Made by a program: the position numbers and the translations under genes. A DNA stretch of 64,000 nucleotides, taken from NCBI GenBank assembly GCA_028753945.1, contig JAPNXP010000010.1, forward strand, positions 375,042 to 439,041. Direction: 5' to 3'. Origin of the DNA: Hexactinellida sp. DTS-2022 (taxonomy: Eukaryota; Porifera; Hexactinellida). The notes below the pieces were generated by a model. It was not told the DNA's origin, made no database searches, and saw only the letters and a program-made list of their open reading frames with translations. This document shows, piece after piece, positions 55,326 to 64,000 of this stretch; position 1 is the first letter of the stretch, and every line of letters starts with the position of its first letter.

Positions 55326-56738
55326 TCATTTCTTGCTAAATAATGTATCAAGTTTCGGTTCCCGTTTAACTTTAACTTCAAAGTCAGAATCGGCTGCTCT
55401 CTTCTTCCCGTGTTTATCCTGCTTCCTTCGAGCTATTTGCATTACGATCTTCATTCCTTTAGAAACCGCACTCTCGCTAAACTCTTCAAGCGACACCCAC
55501 TTAATATCTCTTCCAGGGAACAGAAATTGCAAACTAAAATCTTTAGGAATTTCAGTTTGTACAGTTTGTATGAAATAAACTGAATAATTATGTGTCAAAT
55601 GTGAGAACACATGACTAATACTCCCTTTAAACTTTGCTATGCAGTTGCTAAATAAAACAGATTTACTTAGAAACTCATTCAAAACTTCTTTGTGCATATC
55701 ACTTTCATTTTCTATCACATTATTAATAGGGAGAGAAGGGAATTCCCAAAAAGAAGCCAACAAGCCATGATTCGGTCTTTTAACCAAACAATATTTCGCT
55801 TGACTATTTCCATCCCCGAAATTAACTTCACAAACACAAACAACAAACAGTTCTTCCTTTCTACCAGCTTTCTTTGCTTTTCTTGGGAAATTAAGCACAC
55901 CTAGCCCATCCACCCAGTCAGCTGATTCTTTCAAACACAGATGACATTCCTCTACGCACGGAAACCTAGCATTCCTGACTGGTTCCTTAACAACAGACTC
56001 TCTATAGCCTATACAAACGCTCTTTAGCGGACATACCCCACACGCGGGACTACTATGTGTACACACAAGTGCGCCTAGCTCCATGAGCGCCTGGTTAAAC
56101 TCCCCTGGCGCACTCGGGTCTACCAACGCATTCACTATCTCCTGTACTGCGCCTTTGACCCGGTTACCAGATATATAGGCTCCTATGGCTCTCAGTCGCG
56201 ACACCACGCGTAGCACATTCCCGTCCACTACGCCTATACTCTCTCCGAACACAATGCTAGCCACTGCGGCTGCAGTGTACGGCCCCACACCAGGAATACC
56301 GGCCTGTAGCCCAGCAGAGCAAGTGGGTATCTCACCCTTGTACTTCTCCATAACAAGCCTAGCGCCTGCTAGGAGGTACATAGCCCTTCTGTAGTACCCC
56401 AGCCCGCTCCACATTTCTCTGACTCTCTCCTCGCTAGCCGCGCTAAGCGCCGCTACGCTAGGCCAGGTCCGCATCCACTTTGTATAGTAGGGCACTACGG
56501 TGGAGACCTGTGTCTGTTGTAGCATTATCTCGGAGACCCATACAGCGTATGCGTGCTGGTTAGGCGTAGCGGCTGGGAATAAGCGCAGGTAGCTTCTCCA
56601 GGGCATCTCGCGCTTATTCGCGGCGTACCACGCGGAAAGTAACGCCCGGACACTGTCTATTTCTTGTGCAGAGAAGGAATGAATCGAGTCTTTCGGTAGA
56701 AAAGATTTCACAGGCTTCGTAACCTTTCTCTTACTCAT
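55326..56738 (-). CDS. MUTYH: Adenine DNA glycosylase MUTYH
   Basis: MUTYH removes adenine mispaired with 8-oxoguanine in base excision repair. From the preferred Met at 56738 (MSKRKVTK) the protein is 470 aa; the frame is open to an upstream Met at 56837, but that extension is hydrophobic and unlike the family. Helix-hairpin-helix GLQAGIPGVGPYTAAAVAS is followed by the catalytic Asp in GVVDGNVLRV. The 4Fe-4S loop has CTHSSPACGVCPLKSVC (C-x6-C-x2-C-x5-C). EIMLQQTQVSTVVPYY and MWSGLGYYRRA are further MutY hallmarks. The C-terminal region (LPINN...FPGRDIKWVSLEEF) is the NUDIX-like 8-oxoG recognition domain. Single exon. Confidence 0.95.
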   Translation of the reverse strand: MSKRKVTKPVKSFLPKDSIHSFSAQEIDSVRALLSAWYAANKREMPWRSYLRLFPAATPNQHAYAVWVSEIMLQQTQVSTVVPYYTKWMRTWPSVAALSAASEERVREMWSGLGYYRRAMYLLAGARLVMEKYKGEIPTCSAGLQAGIPGVGPYTAAAVASIVFGESIGVVDGNVLRVVSRLRAIGAYISGNRVKGAVQEIVNALVDPSAPGEFNQALMELGALVCTHSSPACGVCPLKSVCIGYRESVVKEPVRNARFPCVEECHLCLKESADWVDGLGVLNFPRKAKKAGRKEELFVVCVCEVNFGDGNSQAKYCLVKRPNHGLLASFWEFPSLPINNVIENESDMHKEVLNEFLSKSVLFSNCIAKFKGSISHVFSHLTHNYSVYFIQTVQTEIPKDFSLQFLFPGRDIKWVSLEEFSESAVSKGMKIVMQIARRKQDKHGKKRAADSDFEVKVKREPKLDTLFSKK

Positions 56739-56856
56739 CTCATAAAATAATAAATAAAATATTATCACAGAAATATAACAATGATAAAGTGCAATTAAGT
56801 ATCGTAAATAGTCAGTTAAATATCGGAAAGTGTACAATGGTATAAGTATCTACGGT

Positions 56857-58344
56857 CTAAAGAGCACATTGTTTGTCTGGCAAACTTCCATACTGTACAT
56901 AACCAGCTTTGTTAACTGGCCATGAATTTGTACCGTGTTTCGTGTCTGTATTAGCTGTGACGTCATAATGTCTGTCAATTCGCTTGAAATGTACATTGGT
57001 AGGGGTTAGTGACTTTGCCTTATTCGGGATATAAGGATACAGGTTGTCATTGGAGCCTGTCCAGAACGCATTAGCCTCTGTCAGATAACGTTTGCAATCC
57101 GGCAATGGTCTTCTTGTGCCATAAAATAAATCTGATTTCTTGTTGAATGTTGTTAACTTTAGATAATCTTTAAAATTGAGCCAACAATCCACCTTAGGCC
57201 CAAGTGTAGCTTTTCCTGTTGATAGAATAACTTTCTTTCTGACTGGTTTTCTATTTGACAAATAAGTAAGGATAGAATTAGGCTCTCCTAGCTCGCTTTC
57301 ACTCTCAGATGAATTCCCGTCGCCATATTGGTAACCAGGTTTAGAACTGGGTCGCGTTAGCGAAATGCCAGTGAAATGCTGGAATATGTCATCCATGGTT
57401 CGATTTTCCGGCAACAACAGAGCTCTTTCAAGGCTGCGCTTAGAAAGTATAATTTTCCTTTCCTTACACAACTCAACGAGTCTCTCAAATTCTTGTCTTT
57501 TTCGCCTAATTATTTCATCTCCCGTCAATGGACTGTCGTCTGTCAGCTGTTTTGCACTGCCTAGCTTTGTTCTAGAATCTTCTCCGTACAACAAACGGTT
57601 CGATAAACCGATCGAACTAAGCAAAAAGCATTTGTAATATATTCTACCATTCTCTCTCACGAAATCTACTATTTCATTTATCGCATCTCTGTTAGAATTC
57701 GTCGCAAATTGGAGACAAATATTTCGCATTTCCTCAGCCGAGATATAACCATCATTCTCCACATCTATAATGCGAAATCTCACACTTAGCGCCTGTTTAT
57801 TTGTTGAAAAGAACTTTTTCAATATTGCCACTCGTTTTTCTCCAAAATGGTATATCAAATATTTATAGAACATAATCATTCGCGCGTAGGGATCTTGTAT
57901 AACATTTCGGTTGCACTCAATATTACTAGCTGCCAAGTATCGCCTTTCCAAAGCATTGGGTTCCTTGTTAGCTAAATACTTACGCGTAAGAGACTCAGTG
58001 CTCTCTTCTAACAATTCTCTCTGAGCTAATCTGTCTCTAAGAAATTCAGATATTTGTGTAGGCTTATTTTCCGATAACGTTAATACTGGGCTAGTATGGG
58101 GTATGGGTGTACTCTTCTTATTAGGTATCGGACTTGAAAATGTTAACTTTTGGTTTACAATAGGATTCCCAGGTGTAAGATTGTCTGTTATGGAACTATG
58201 GATCTGATTAGATTTGAATTTATCGGCTTTATGTATGCGCGTTAGGTTCTGTAGCTCACCGAATGTTTTTATCGCGGCTCTCTGGAAATGTACCACCCGG
58301 AGGTCTCGCGGCTGTGGGTCGTCGAAAATGTCACTCTGGAACAT
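56857..58344 (-). CDS. EF-hand protein, possibly EFHB-like and ciliary
   Basis: Single-exon gene of 495 aa. One good EF-hand loop is visible: DVENDGYISAEE within a helix-loop-helix at about residues 190-215. Its position-3 residue is Glu, which is tolerated. The N-terminal 110 residues are Ser/Thr/Pro-rich; about 115-160 is strongly charged helix (RELLEESTESLTRKYL). The C-terminus is Tyr/Pro-rich with YGTRRPLP and GYVQYGSL, a style seen in axonemal microtubule-associated proteins. EFHB is my best family guess, from the layout of EF-hand plus Tyr/Gly motifs, but I cannot align it confidently. It lies 118 bp upstream of MUTYH on the same strand. Confidence 0.6.
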   Translation of the reverse strand: MFQSDIFDDPQPRDLRVVHFQRAAIKTFGELQNLTRIHKADKFKSNQIHSSITDNLTPGNPIVNQKLTFSSPIPNKKSTPIPHTSPVLTLSENKPTQISEFLRDRLAQRELLEESTESLTRKYLANKEPNALERRYLAASNIECNRNVIQDPYARMIMFYKYLIYHFGEKRVAILKKFFSTNKQALSVRFRIIDVENDGYISAEEMRNICLQFATNSNRDAINEIVDFVRENGRIYYKCFLLSSIGLSNRLLYGEDSRTKLGSAKQLTDDSPLTGDEIIRRKRQEFERLVELCKERKIILSKRSLERALLLPENRTMDDIFQHFTGISLTRPSSKPGYQYGDGNSSESESELGEPNSILTYLSNRKPVRKKVILSTGKATLGPKVDCWLNFKDYLKLTTFNKKSDLFYGTRRPLPDCKRYLTEANAFWTGSNDNLYPYIPNKAKSLTPTNVHFKRIDRHYDVTANTDTKHGTNSWPVNKAGYVQYGSLPDKQCAL

Positions 58345-58684
58345 CTAAATGCGGAAACTTAAATATTAACCGCTATTATAGTGGTGTTCGCGAAATAACA
58401 AGTCGCATTTTGGATGGAAATTGCTTGCTAGGAGGCGAACTTGCTATTATGGAATATAATTAAAAATAAATGCTCGCTTGGGGACTGAAAATAACTTGCT
58501 AAAATAGAGCAATGATATATATTGCTATTAGAGCAATTGCTATTAGGCGAACACCACTGTATCGTATTACTAAAATTAAACAAATGAAATTTAATCTATA
58601 GAATGAAATTGATAAAAATTTGATATAGCTGACTAATTAAACATGCAAATCATGCAATTTCCAGAAACAAATACAAACAAAACA
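58345..58684. other. Spacer between TDP1 and the EF-hand gene
   Basis: 340 bp. More than half is the MITE at 58379-58559; the rest is AT-rich. Confidence 0.55.
58379..58559. mobile_element. MITE, CAGTGGTGTTCG family
   Basis: Left end TAGTGGTGTTCGCGAAATAA and right end CTATTAGGCGAACACCACTG followed by TA. It lies about 34 bp upstream of the EF-hand gene start codon. Confidence 0.75.
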
Positions 58685-60391
58685 TTACGTCTTATAAGGA
58701 TAGCATCTACCATGTATATCTAGCTTTGAATATGAGAAATCAACAATCCATGGTTCATCAATCATTTGATATTCTACTAAAGGCAAGTCAATAGGAACCA
58801 TAACGCTATTTCTCTTATCATAGTAGAGAGATATGTCATCAGCTGTTTCTGCTACGGGGTATGTGTCTCGAGACGGGATTTGATTCTGTGGTAGGAATAA
58901 CACGCCTAGCTCATAAGATCTGATCATTAACTGAGAGCTCTCCTTTTGAAGGGCCCCCCACGCGGCTTTTGACAGGTTCGCGGAAGTTAGGAGTAACCAA
59001 GCGATTTCAGAATAATCTGGGGAACAACGCATGTAAGTTTTAATGTGTGGCGCAGCGTGTGATCTTCCGTTACGCTCGTTTTTCCATTGATGGAAGTAGC
59101 TGTTTAAGTAGAGTTGGTTTTTGCAAGTTCGCGAGCTGTAAGGAATAGATTTTCCAGCGCTGTACCCTTCTAAGCTAGTTCTCACATTCTCAACTGTTGG
59201 ATAGACCATGTATAGCGGGGTACAATCCGATGACTGAGTGAAACTCTGTTTCCATTCACTTTCTAACCAAACAGACGGTGATTTTCCCAAAGCCCCAATG
59301 CTAGAAAACTGTGCTATAAAAGGCCAATCTTTTGTCATACTTTTTGATTTAATTTGTCCCAAAACTCTCCGCATTTTCAAATGCCCCCATTTATGCATTT
59401 GTTCCCCCTTATGGTAACCTGGGACAGAAGCTATCAGTCTAACAGTCACGTTTGACATTTCGTGCTTTAGAACCTTTCCAATCGCGAAATCGAATGTTTT
59501 AACTTTATAAGCCTGTAGGTAGTCAACAAGATCCTGTTGGAATTCTGTTAAATATTCAATCTCGCTATCTCTTGATGGAAAGTGCGGGCTAATCCAAACG
59601 CCTTGCGTTTTCTTGCACCAATCAAGAGGATAGAAATTCGCGGTTGTAATTACAACTCTCATTCCATCAGGATAGAATAACAATAACATTTTAGTGTGAT
59701 GTGTGCCAAAGGGTATTGGCAAGTTTGGACACAAAAATTTAATATTCGGAAAAGCACAAAATTGTTGTCTCAACGCTTTCAGATGCTGTATGTCAAATTG
59801 AACGACGATAAGAATTGGAATTGTACGTTTTGACTCGATCAGCTGTTCCAAAACCCAATCTATATCTACCATATAACTGAATAATATGAGAGCGTTCAAA
59901 TCTCCAAAGTTGTTCGATAGAATATGCTGTAGAGATACAGCACGTGGATATTCGTTAAATTCCGCACTAATACCATCAACAGTTGTGAACATAAACGTGT
60001 GACTTTTCGCATCTTGGTATGGAGAAGATGGCTTATAGAATGAATCTTTGTTTAAATGCTTTTGGACTATGGATATATCAGGTTCTGTGTCAGTAACAGA
60101 GGAATCATAATGTGTTTGTGTCTTGGGTGAAATAGAATTATCTGGAGATGGAGAATAGTAGAGTTCAAATTCCGGAGATTTTGATGGATTAATTGATTCA
60201 GATTCTATATTAATTCCTGCATTAACACAGGGCGATGTAGATTCTTTCAATCTCTTCCGTGTACAATCATCTAACTCAAAATAAGATTCTAATTTCGTGT
60301 CTCCTTTTGGATGAGAGAACTCTGTTAAATGTGCAGGATTCTTTCTATAACATTTGCTACCGTATTTACATTGGGGCCTAGCTGTTGCCAT
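58685..60391 (-). CDS. TDP1: Tyrosyl-DNA phosphodiesterase 1 with N-terminal PBZ zinc finger
   Basis: TDP1 hydrolyses 3'-phosphotyrosyl bonds of stalled topoisomerase I. Single exon, 568 aa (human 608). Both HKD-type catalytic motifs are present: HHTKMLLLFYPDGMRVVITTAN (about residue 233) and HIKTYMRCSPD...LLTSANLSKAAWG (about 448). A PBZ poly(ADP-ribose)-binding finger occupies residues 8-27: Cys8-x5-Cys14-x6-His21-x5-His27, with the core CKYGSKCYRKNPAH. The linker (30-140) is disordered and Ser-rich. PBZ modules are known in APLF and CHFR; human TDP1 has none that I know of and is instead recruited through PARP1. The fusion therefore suggests direct PAR-guided recruitment, which is inference. 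Confidence 0.92.
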   Translation of the reverse strand: MATARPQCKYGSKCYRKNPAHLTEFSHPKGDTKLESYFELDDCTRKRLKESTSPCVNAGINIESESINPSKSPEFELYYSPSPDNSISPKTQTHYDSSVTDTEPDISIVQKHLNKDSFYKPSSPYQDAKSHTFMFTTVDGISAEFNEYPRAVSLQHILSNNFGDLNALILFSYMVDIDWVLEQLIESKRTIPILIVVQFDIQHLKALRQQFCAFPNIKFLCPNLPIPFGTHHTKMLLLFYPDGMRVVITTANFYPLDWCKKTQGVWISPHFPSRDSEIEYLTEFQQDLVDYLQAYKVKTFDFAIGKVLKHEMSNVTVRLIASVPGYHKGEQMHKWGHLKMRRVLGQIKSKSMTKDWPFIAQFSSIGALGKSPSVWLESEWKQSFTQSSDCTPLYMVYPTVENVRTSLEGYSAGKSIPYSSRTCKNQLYLNSYFHQWKNERNGRSHAAPHIKTYMRCSPDYSEIAWLLLTSANLSKAAWGALQKESSQLMIRSYELGVLFLPQNQIPSRDTYPVAETADDISLYYDKRNSVMVPIDLPLVEYQMIDEPWIVDFSYSKLDIHGRCYPYKT

Positions 60392-60989
60392 TTCTATAAT
60401 TATTAATTATGCATTAATTATTAACAATAGCAAGGGTTCAATATATTATAACAAATAATTAGACACTAAATCGATGCAACAATTATATTCATATAAGGAG
60501 TATATACACAGTCTAAATTACTTGTGTGGTTCTACAGTTACAGTGGAATATGCCTAAGTACACTTTTCCCATAATTAGTCACATACTGTATCTATCTATA
60601 TAATAAGCTAACTTAGTGGCTCAATAAAATTCTATTCAACTTCTACTATTCTCAATATCAACAGTAAACTAATCTGTAAACTAAAAAATCTAACTGATCT
60701 CTGGAAATTCATTTCTCCGAATCATCAGGTTTGTATTTCTGAAATATTAAACAAACAAAATATAATGTTTTTAATTAATGATTTTCATGAAATTATTTAT
60801 CCTAATATCTGTTGCTAGGTTAAGTATACAGAATTAACAATTCTATCCAAAACCAATCGATTACAAATTGAGATTCTTCTCACACTGAAATACAGTAAGT
60901 TGTGTGACTAGGGACTAGTGACCAGATATATTTGTTGTTTATTTATATTTACCTGTTATAGATCATAATTATCACGACTATATACCTAC

Positions 60990-61460
60990 CAGGGTTGTAT
61001 CAACTCATTTTGAGTTGGCAGAATCAACTCATTTTCTTGAATGAGTTGAATGAGTTGGTGACAGCAAAATGAATGAGTTGAATGAGTTGGTAGACAAAAA
61101 ATGAGTTGTTTTGCCAACTCAAAATGAGTTGATACAAACCTACTTCCGACCATGGCCAAAAAACTTTCACTTTGTCGTAACATTAATGCGCAGGGAGATC
61201 CAAATTTGGCCGGACCACTTTTGAGAGCCGACCTACGCAACTGTAAATGTATTAGTAAACTGAAGATATAAGATATACGTTAGTTACAATTTGTTTAATA
61301 AAAAATGAGTTGGCAGAATCAACTCATTTTCTTGAATGAGTTGAATGAGTTGGTAACAACAAAATGAATGAGTTGAATGAGTTGGTGAAGGAAATTTGAA
61401 TGAGTTGGTAGACAAAAAATGAGTTGTTTTGCCAACTCAAAATGAGTTGATACAACCCTG
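60990..61460. mobile_element. Composite foldback element built of AACTCATTTTGAGTT repeats
   Basis: Outer ends CAGGGTTGTATCAACTCATT and AATGAGTTGATACAACCCTG are exact 20-bp inverted repeats. Inside are two near-copies of a foldback unit (61009-61137 and 61305-61455), each made of AACTCATTTT, GAATGAGTTGAATGAGTTGG and their complements, separated by about 167 bp of other sequence. CAGGGTTG ends resemble hAT termini. The flanking octamers ATACCTAC and TAACCTAA match only at 5 of 8 positions, so the target duplication is doubtful. Confidence 0.75.
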
Positions 61461-61890
61461 TAACCTAACAACAGGATTAATCATTTGGCACTCAGAGACC
61501 AAGTGAGTTTTTTTCTGTATATTTAGAAATTACTTATATAGAGCTGAGCTTCGTAGAGTTCAGTTTTTCACTATGTGTATTCATGCACTGAGAAAGGTCA
61601 GTTTTTTTCCAGAGTTTGAAATTGACCTTTAGAAAGTAAGCCTGGGCTTTTAGTATGGGAAAAAATCTGAACTCTACAAAGCTCAGCTCTATATAAGGAT
61701 TCCCGTATATTTATATGTACTAATTACTCAGTTTACTCTATATATTCAGTCTGATATACTGTAAAGTCTCGCTAATCAGGGTATTAAGCTATTAAAAACA
61801 TCAATTTTAAGTCTCCCGTTTTGCAAAGCATCATGCCTGAGCAATTATTAGTATACTAGTATATCATTGGCGATATGATATCTAGTTATA

Positions 61891-62061
61891 CAGCTAATAC
61901 GAACACCACGGAAGGTAAAAATTGTTCGCTTTTCCGGAGTTAGTATAAACAGGAGTTATACCCATTGAATAGCCATTGTATTAACCTGATTTTGTGCAAC
62001 CGTTTGTTCGTCTTATCCGGGAATTCGTAATAAGCGTGTTCATACTAACGAGGTTCTACTG
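61891..62061. mobile_element. MITE, CAGTAGAACCTCG family
   Basis: Left end CAGCTAATACGAACACCACG (shortened) and right end CATACTAACGAGGTTCTACTG with TA flanks. Confidence 0.65.
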
Positions 62062-62481
62062 TAGTTTGGATATTTAAGCATGTCATAGGACATGCATATA
62101 AGCCTTATGGTTGCATAAATGCAGTCAGTTCTGTCGAATATCCAATTTAATTGGTTAATTAATTCTTGCACTGAATATGTGGCTACATACAATGAGACTA
62201 TCTGTTAATTCTGTTTTGAGGTAACATAATCCATCCACGTGTAAGAAATGTAGCTTGGTTTATTCATGGGGTTATAGAAACGACTCGAGACAAAACAAAT
62301 TCCAAGGTTCATGAGATTCTACAGAACTTAGCTTATATTGTCATAATACCATTTATAGAGTGTAACATTTTAATCTACAATCTAATGTAAATATATTCAT
62401 TTTCTATCATATAATTATGGAACTGATACATAGTAATACTGTGACGTTACGCGTTAACTAATACAGTTTATTTTGTAAGTA

Positions 62482-62633
62482 CAGTCAACTCTCGGTATAA
62501 CAAAGTGCTTGGGACCTGTAAATTCCTTCGTTATATCCGGATATTTGCTTTAAGCGGATAATAATTAATGCATTTAGTGCTCTGGGGGAATCTCCATCTC
62601 GTTATAATCCGACTTCGTTATAATGGGAGTCAC
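62482..62633. mobile_element. MITE, CAGTCAACTCTCG family
   Basis: Left end CAGTCAACTCTCGGTATAAC and right end TTCGTTATAATGGGAGTCAC (terminal bases changed). It shares GTGCTTGGGACCTGTAAATT with 45360-45515. Confidence 0.7.
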
Positions 62634-62700
62634 CTTAAACGAATAACTGTAGCAATACTCTAATACTAGTACACATTATAGCTAGTTGTAGCTAGTCAAA

Positions 62701-62907
62701 CTAAGATAGTGATGTGATTTTTCGTTTCATAAAGTGTATTTTCGCTCCTCTGCTGGCTGTCCATATGGCAGACTCGGATCTGCTCAACAGGTTTTCGCAA
62801 CTCAATCCCTTCTTGACAGTTTGCACTCGCGTAGTACCGGCAAACTGATGGTTAATATTTGTTGTTCGCATCCGACTCGAGTGGCTATTGTCTGCTTGGT
62901 CTGACAC
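62701..62907 (-). CDS. Short hypothetical protein, 68 aa
   Basis: A minus-strand open frame with a Ser/Thr/Asn-rich, basic product (MSDQADNSHSSRMRTT at the start, FMKRKITSLS at the end). Its base composition is less AT-rich than the flanks, which is the main reason to list it. No family, signal peptide or membrane segment is recognised. It may be an exon of a longer gene or chance. Confidence 0.3.
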   Translation of the reverse strand: MSDQADNSHSSRMRTTNINHQFAGTTRVQTVKKGLSCENLLSRSESAIWTASRGAKIHFMKRKITSLS

Positions 62908-63307
62908 ACAGGGCCTAGGGCAGAGACCGAAGGGCTCGTATTAAATAAATTTCCTATCTATTGATCAACCCGTTTCTAATTGTGCATATAAAACTTGGTT
63001 TAATGATGCACAGTAGAACCTTGCCTAATCTGAAACTCGTTGGAACAGGAAAATCTGTCGGAATAAGGATATTCCCGATGTAAGTGTAAAATTATACGCT
63101 CATTGGGACTTGTAGTTCTTATCGGAATAAGGCGAATCCCGGTAGGTTCTACTGTACATAGAATGGAAAATGAAAAACATATAGAATGGAAAAATCTAAA
63201 TGAAATGAGCGCACACTGTGATAAACAGTTAAAAACTAAGTTAAAGTTCTAGTACTTTAATTGATGTCCTGAATTTTACTATTGCCTATCACTAGGTCGT
63301 ACCGATC
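62908..63307. other. Promoter-side spacer before the DED gene
   Basis: 400 bp with the MITE at 63011-63154 and AT-rich sequence. It probably contains the promoter of the plus-strand gene at 63308. Confidence 0.5.
63011..63154. mobile_element. MITE upstream of the DED gene
   Basis: Left end CAGTAGAACCTTGCCTAATC and right end AATCCCGGTAGGTTCTACTG, 144 bp, with TA on the right. It ends 153 bp from the DED gene start codon. Confidence 0.75.
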
Positions 63308-64000
63308 ATGTCTGAATTCGCAGAATTAACCGCGCTAATGGAATTATCCGAACAGCTAACCACAGATGAGATAATACAAATTCAAACCGTTATCAAAATG
63401 CCAGAAGCATTATGCAAAGACTTGACCAAAGGAACTGATTTCCTAGCCGCAATCAAAAAATGGAAGCAACACGATCCATACCTGTTCTACGTGGCACTAG
63501 AAGGCCTAAGACCCGATCTGACAGCAGTAGCCTGTGAGCTAACCTGGCTTTGTGCGTCGACACCAAACGAGTTCGAAATTGAAGAAAAGGAACTGAATAT
63601 CAAGACACTAATCGATCTGTTAAAGTCAGAAATACCGCGTGATAAATGGGAGATGATATACATGGCGATTGCTAATGAGACAATAGAGCAAGTGAACTTC
63701 GAAGTGACACTAAATAAAATGGTAGAAAAGGGGTACATACACAAAGACCTTACTCAGTTGTGTCAAATAATGAAAGTAATAAAAAGAGAGGACATTGTTG
63801 AGAATTTGAAGCCATATCAAAAAGCATTCTCGGGAATGGAAGACGGAGAGTTTGAAGCGAAATTCGCAAGAGAAGTTGGAATCCAAGGCAAAGAAATGAA
63901 AGCATGGGAAGGGAAACTGAGAGACTTTTCCAAGGGCCAATTCAAGAAAGTTAAGCAAATGTTGGGCGATGACGAGTCGGTTAGTCTAGCGCATGTATAT
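63308..64000 (+). CDS. Tandem death-effector-domain protein, 3' end beyond window
   Basis: The frame is open from ATG 63308 to the right edge (231 codons, no stop). Residues about 5-85 form a DED-like helical bundle: LSEQLTTDEIIQIQ, then HDPYLFYVALEGLRPDLTAV, the position of the DED LFxxL...xRxDL segment. Residues about 97-175 form a second, clearer DED: IKTLIDLLKSEIPRD, LNKMVEKGYIHKDL and LCQIMKVIKREDIVENLKPY, matching the family pattern L..L..I.R.DL...Y. Tandem DEDs occur in caspase-8/10 and cFLIP, which assemble death-inducing complexes. Whether a caspase domain follows cannot be seen. After the DEDs a charged region begins (FEAKFAREVG). Confidence 0.6.
   Translation, partial: MSEFAELTALMELSEQLTTDEIIQIQTVIKMPEALCKDLTKGTDFLAAIKKWKQHDPYLFYVALEGLRPDLTAVACELTWLCASTPNEFEIEEKELNIKTLIDLLKSEIPRDKWEMIYMAIANETIEQVNFEVTLNKMVEKGYIHKDLTQLCQIMKVIKREDIVENLKPYQKAFSGMEDGEFEAKFAREVGIQGKEMKAWEGKLRDFSKGQFKKVKQMLGDDESVSLAHVY

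Larger units (their letters stand above)
60392..62700. other. Repeat-rich 2.3-kb gap downstream of 62.7 kb and upstream of TDP1
   Basis: No multi-codon gene recognised. It includes the composite hAT-like foldback element 60990-61460, a pair of inverted GAACTCTACAAAGCTCAGCTC-like sequences around 61540-61695, and MITEs at 61891-62061 and 62482-62633. A very short minus-strand segment near 60711-60741 (after TTTCAG) encodes a few residues and a stop, and could be the terminal exon of a gene I cannot otherwise see. Confidence 0.45.

Overview
The window is animal nuclear DNA: AT-rich, gene-dense and without bacterial or viral organisation. The evidence is the set of recognisable genes: a nucleoporin, eEF1A, cytoplasmic dynein intermediate chain, 2-oxoadipate dehydrogenase, a receptor tyrosine phosphatase with extracellular Ig-like domains, a death-effector-domain protein, and the ciliary genes B9D2 and DCDC2. 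It looks like a compact genome from a ciliated, non-vertebrate metazoan. A sponge or another small-genome invertebrate is my guess; the lineage cannot be fixed from sequence alone.

Layout. 1-4803: NUP188 (minus, runs off the left edge, no intron seen). 4804-6959: repeats, including a 22-bp-TIR element and a 172-bp direct repeat pair. 6960-16853 (all minus): coiled-coil/NHL protein, orphan 7TM protein, TTLL12, DHTKD1, AGPAT5-like acyltransferase. 17658-20729 (minus): a seven-exon eEF1A. 22313-23143 (plus): PAQR4-like receptor. 23333-28209 (minus): vezatin, the MOCS2A/MOCS2B pair, VPS72. 29644-38791 (minus): receptor phosphatase, B9D2, seven-exon DYNC1I. 39287-40868 (minus): small membrane protein and a MIF-family tautomerase. 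42414-55053 (minus): a ten-exon DCDC2 gene whose two large introns contain five intronless genes: two divergent Ras-like GTPases, a ZYG11-like LRR protein, a PPxY four-TM protein and NR2C2AP. 55326-60391 (minus): MUTYH, an EF-hand protein and a PBZ-TDP1 fusion. 63308-64000 (plus): a tandem DED protein, cut by the right edge.

Two gene architectures coexist. Most genes, even very long ones (NUP188 at least 1601 codons, receptor phosphatase 1135 aa, DHTKD1 937 aa), are single-exon. A few (eEF1A, DYNC1I, DCDC2, VPS72, MOCS2B) have introns. Introns of about 50-80 bp carry no repeats, while most introns above about 230 bp carry short TIR elements. These are mostly TA-flanked CAGT...ACTG MITEs of pogo/Tigger type, also found in almost every intergenic gap. 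The MOCS2B intron is almost entirely two such elements.

The most interesting points are: the DCDC2 host gene with five nested single-exon genes; a bicistronic MOCS2 locus in which no ATG in any frame separates the two start codons; the paired GTPases that lack the DxxG motif; and a PAR-binding zinc finger joined to TDP1. Splice sites were placed by hand from GT/AG signals, phase agreement and similarity to remembered family sequences. No search or transcript evidence was available.
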